64,000 nt of DNA from an uncultured Bacilli bacterium (lineage in GTDB: Bacteria > Bacillota_I > Bacilli_A > RFN20 > CAG-288): the NCBI GenBank assembly GCA_944349335.1, contig CALVMW010000001.1, forward strand, positions 803,671 through 867,670, in the 5' to 3' direction. The first letter of the stretch is position 1. Each line of letters starts with the position of its first letter. The position numbers and the translations under genes were made by a program. Under the pieces are notes generated by a model that saw nothing but the letters and a program-made list of their open reading frames with translations, was not told the DNA's origin and made no database searches. Of the stretch, positions 61,853-64,000 are shown piece by piece.

Positions 61853-62524
61853 ATGAAAGTAATTATTATCGGCGGTGGCCAGATTGGTATGTATATGGCT
61901 GATCTTCTTTCTAAAAATGATTGTGATTTTGTGATTATTGAACAGCAGAGAAAACGTTACGATATGCTTATAACTAAATATGGTGAAGAGCATGTTATTT
62001 TTGGTGATGGTACTTCTCCTATCGCTTTAGAGGATGCAGGCTGTGCTAAAGCTGATGTTGTAACTTGTGTAACTGGTCAAGATGAAGCAAATTTAGTTGC
62101 TTCGATGGTCGCTAAATTTGAATTCCAAGCTCCTCGTGTTATCGCTAGAGTTAATAATCCTGTTAATTCTTGGTTGTTTAATCTTAGAATGGGAGTCGAT
62201 GCATCAATTAATCAAGCAGATATTATTTCTCATATGGTTGTCGAAGAGATGTCGATGAAATCTCTTATGACTTTGATGCAACTATCTAGAGGTGGCTATG
62301 CTATTATTCAAATATTAGTCTCTGAGCATTCTTTGGTTGTAGGTAAAGAATTGTCAGATATTAAATTGCCTTCTTCTTGTTTGATGATTGCTATTTATCG
62401 TGGTGAAAATATGTTAATCCCTCATGGAAAAACAAAGATTTTACCTGGCGATAAGATTATGCTCTTCTCTGATAATAATGCCCACGCTCGTTTAAACGAA
62501 CTTTTTGGTGCGAGAAAAGAGTAA
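61853..62524 (+). CDS. TrkA-type potassium regulatory protein (RCK), second copy
   Basis: A 223-residue RCK protein, divergent from its neighbour: GGGQIGMYMADLLSKNDCDFVIIE for the nucleotide site, then DGTSPIALEDAGCAKADVV and an RCK_C domain (about 138-220) ending in PGDKIMLFS. AGGAGG lies 5-6 nt upstream and the gap to the first copy is 10 nt. Two RCK proteins in tandem may form a heteromeric gating ring, as in CglK-type or TrkA double-domain systems. The partner channel is unknown. Confidence 0.9.
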   Translation: MKVIIIGGGQIGMYMADLLSKNDCDFVIIEQQRKRYDMLITKYGEEHVIFGDGTSPIALEDAGCAKADVVTCVTGQDEANLVASMVAKFEFQAPRVIARVNNPVNSWLFNLRMGVDASINQADIISHMVVEEMSMKSLMTLMQLSRGGYAIIQILVSEHSLVVGKELSDIKLPSSCLMIAIYRGENMLIPHGKTKILPGDKIMLFSDNNAHARLNELFGARKE

Positions 62525-62831
62525 CGATTTATTTTTTATAATTAGAAGTAAACAACTTTTAAGTTATTATTATTCTATATATTTTTATATGGTCATATTA
62601 TTTATAAATTTTTATTACAAAATAGCATTTTAGCTTATAAAAAATATATAAAAATATGATTAAAAAATTGTAAATATCTATTTAACATTTTTTGCTCTTT
62701 TTAGCGGAAAAATAAATATTTTTTAACAATTTCAGTCCCACTATTTTATGAAAATTTTTTCATATTGATTTCATTATTTATTTTTATAATAATATATTTA
62801 CGGATACGAGTATTTTTGAAAGGAGATATCC
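62525..62831. other. AT-rich intergenic region before the last lipoprotein
   Basis: Very low GC with T and A runs. TTGATT (62765-62770) and TATAAT (62785-62790) are only 14 bp apart, so the promoter is not well defined. No clear terminator for the ATPase-RCK operon is seen and no gene. Confidence 0.4.
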
Positions 62832-64000
62832 ATGCATAAGAAATATGTTACTCTCTTTGCTCTTGCTCTGCTTTTGACTGGTTGTCAAGAAACTTCTTCC
62901 ACAACTAATCCGACAACTCCTCCCTCTACTTCCGTTTCTGATTCTACTTCAACACCCGCTGAAGTTGATCCGACAACAATCGCTATCACTGCTGAAGGCG
63001 ATGTCACAAGTATTACAGTTGGTCAAACTCTTAAATTGACTGCTACTGTCTATCCGGAAGGAGCTGATTCTTCCGTAACTTGGTCTTCTTCTGATGATGA
63101 AGTTGCCACTGTTTCTGAGAATGGTTTAGTCACTGCTGTTAATGTTGGACAAGTTACAATCACTGCGACTAGCACTGTTGACACTGCTGTATCAGGAACT
63201 TTCTTACTCATTATTGAAGAGGCTCCTGTTGTTACAGTTGATCCAGAATCTTTAACTATCACTTCTTCTACTACCGAAGTTGAAATTGGTTCAACCATCT
63301 CTTTAACTGCTACTGTCAATCCTAGTGAAGCTAGCCAAGAAGTTACTTGGTCTACTTCTGATGAAACTATCGCAACTGTTTCACCTTCTGGTTCAGTTCG
63401 CGGTATTGCTGAAGGTAAAGTTACTATTACTGCCACTAGTGATGTTGATGCAACTATTTCTGATAGTGTAGAGATTACAGTTATTACTCCTACTATCGAT
63501 CCTAGTGAAGACTTTGCTAATATGGACTTTGCTACTCACGATGAATATGTCAACTGTGCTGATGATACTCCTTTAAAGATTAAAGGTGTTGTTACATTTA
63601 TTGAACCTGAAGATGAGGGAAAAGTTAACTATTATCTTCAAGATGGTGTTGACGGCTATTATGTTTATGGACAAGATACCGCTTTATTCCCTGTTCAATT
63701 AGGTGAAACATATGAGGTCGGTGGCTTTAAGACTCAATATGCTACCGGTGTTATTGAACTTAAAGATATTGAATATTGTGTTGTTTCTGATGAAAAATGT
63801 ACCGCTACAACTAATCAGTTAACTGGTGCTGATATGTTAAATAGAGATGCTTCTTTACCTTATTATGGAAGCCGTTCAACAATTATCGGTACAGTTTATA
63901 CAAAGCCTGATAGCTATAGTAAAGCATATAATTTTGTTATCACGGCTGACGATGTTGAAGTAACTGCTAGAATCAATAATGGTATTATTTCTGAAGATGA
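62832..64000 (+). CDS. Secreted lipoprotein with two Ig-like domains (partial, runs off the end)
   Basis: The reading frame starts at ATG 62832 behind AAAGGAGAT and stays open to the window end, giving about 389 codons. Signal peptide MHKKYVTLFALALLLTGC ends in lipobox LTGC, lipidated Cys18. A Thr/Ser/Pro linker (about 22-45) is followed by two Big_2 Ig-like domains, about 48-135 and 140-222, each with VTWSSSD or VTWSTSD and an ending like VTITATS. From about 230 a different beta-rich domain begins (FATHDEYVNC, IKGVVTFIEP, YYLQDGVDGYYVYG), which resembles the OB-fold modules found ahead of secreted nucleases or phosphodiesterases; that is a guess by pattern. It is the second Ig-domain lipoprotein of the window. 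Confidence 0.88.
   Translation, partial: MHKKYVTLFALALLLTGCQETSSTTNPTTPPSTSVSDSTSTPAEVDPTTIAITAEGDVTSITVGQTLKLTATVYPEGADSSVTWSSSDDEVATVSENGLVTAVNVGQVTITATSTVDTAVSGTFLLIIEEAPVVTVDPESLTITSSTTEVEIGSTISLTATVNPSEASQEVTWSTSDETIATVSPSGSVRGIAEGKVTITATSDVDATISDSVEITVITPTIDPSEDFANMDFATHDEYVNCADDTPLKIKGVVTFIEPEDEGKVNYYLQDGVDGYYVYGQDTALFPVQLGETYEVGGFKTQYATGVIELKDIEYCVVSDEKCTATTNQLTGADMLNRDASLPYYGSRSTIIGTVYTKPDSYSKAYNFVITADDVEVTARINNGIISED

Noticed and set aside
63050..63436. Long open frame antisense to the last lipoprotein
   Set aside because: It mirrors the Thr/Ser-rich codons of the Ig domains; such shadows are expected opposite low-complexity genes.
1..64000. UGA read as tryptophan (Mycoplasma code)
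   Set aside because: Genes such as purB, xerC and the P-type ATPase end at TGA exactly where their family ends.
1..64000. CRISPR array, prophage or intact transposon
   Set aside because: No evenly spaced long identical repeats with unique spacers, no phage genes and no transposase were seen; the three repeat arrays have degenerate units of about 20 bp without spacers.

Overview
This is an AT-rich window from a low-GC Gram-positive bacterium of the Firmicutes/Bacilli type. TGA is used as a stop (for example at the end of purB, 16993-16995), so this is the standard code and not the Mycoplasma code. Strong Shine-Dalgarno sites, many lipoproteins, an NAD-dependent [FeFe] hydrogenase (HydABC) and a 2-hydroxyacyl-CoA-dehydratase-activase locus point to an obligately anaerobic fermenter, probably an uncultured gut lineage near Erysipelotrichales, Acholeplasmatales or RF39. 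That placement is inference; no rRNA is present to test it.

Layout. 1-3185: end of an oligopeptide ABC importer operon (oppC tail, oppD, oppF), both ATPases carrying long coiled-coil insertions. 3.4-9.3 kb: a large Ig-domain lipoprotein, a 44-residue basic protein with its own promoter and terminator, the ribosome rescue factor RqcH, tRNA-Thr(GGT) and a GLUG-repeat lipoprotein. 9.3-12.9 kb: an accessory-looking stretch with a pyrophosphatase-like protein, a flavin reductase, three arrays of about 20-bp iterated repeats resembling IS21-type ends, and an ASCH protein plus DUF4143 ATPase operon whose promoter is bracketed by 21-bp direct repeats. 13.0-22.3 kb: tRNA-Ala(CGC), a DNA glycosylase, glycerate kinase, purB, priA, a DUF1904-like protein, a degenerate adenine phosphoribosyltransferase-like protein, a zinc-ribbon membrane protein and yebC. 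22.6-29.3 kb: a secreted papain-like peptidase with an overlapping lipoprotein gene, a noncoding 770-bp gap, and an overlapping operon of alpha/beta hydrolase, unknown protein and ABC transporter fusion.

29.4-33.7 kb: hydCBA, complete, with a terminator. 33.8-41.3 kb: a PHP phosphatase facing a 1,932-residue DUF4011/helicase/DUF3320 protein and a small partner gene. 41.3-46.6 kb: the activase/dehydratase system split into two overlapping genes, with a membrane protein upstream. 46.7-50.4 kb: copZ, copA, a NERD-like membrane protein and deoD in one tight operon. 50.5-58.0 kb: cdaA and a housekeeping block (HAD hydrolase, xerC, topA, dprA, rnhB, rbgA, CarD-like) in the gene order familiar from Bacillus. 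58.3-62.5 kb: a P2-type cation ATPase in an operon with two TrkA-type RCK proteins. 62.8 kb to the end: a further Ig-domain lipoprotein that runs off the window.

The best candidates for undescribed biology are the helicase and its partner (34769-41303), the repeat-bracketed ATPase/ASCH operon (11109-12855), the coiled-coil insertions in OppD and OppF, and the 44-residue gene at 5563. No CRISPR array, prophage, intact transposase or rRNA was found.
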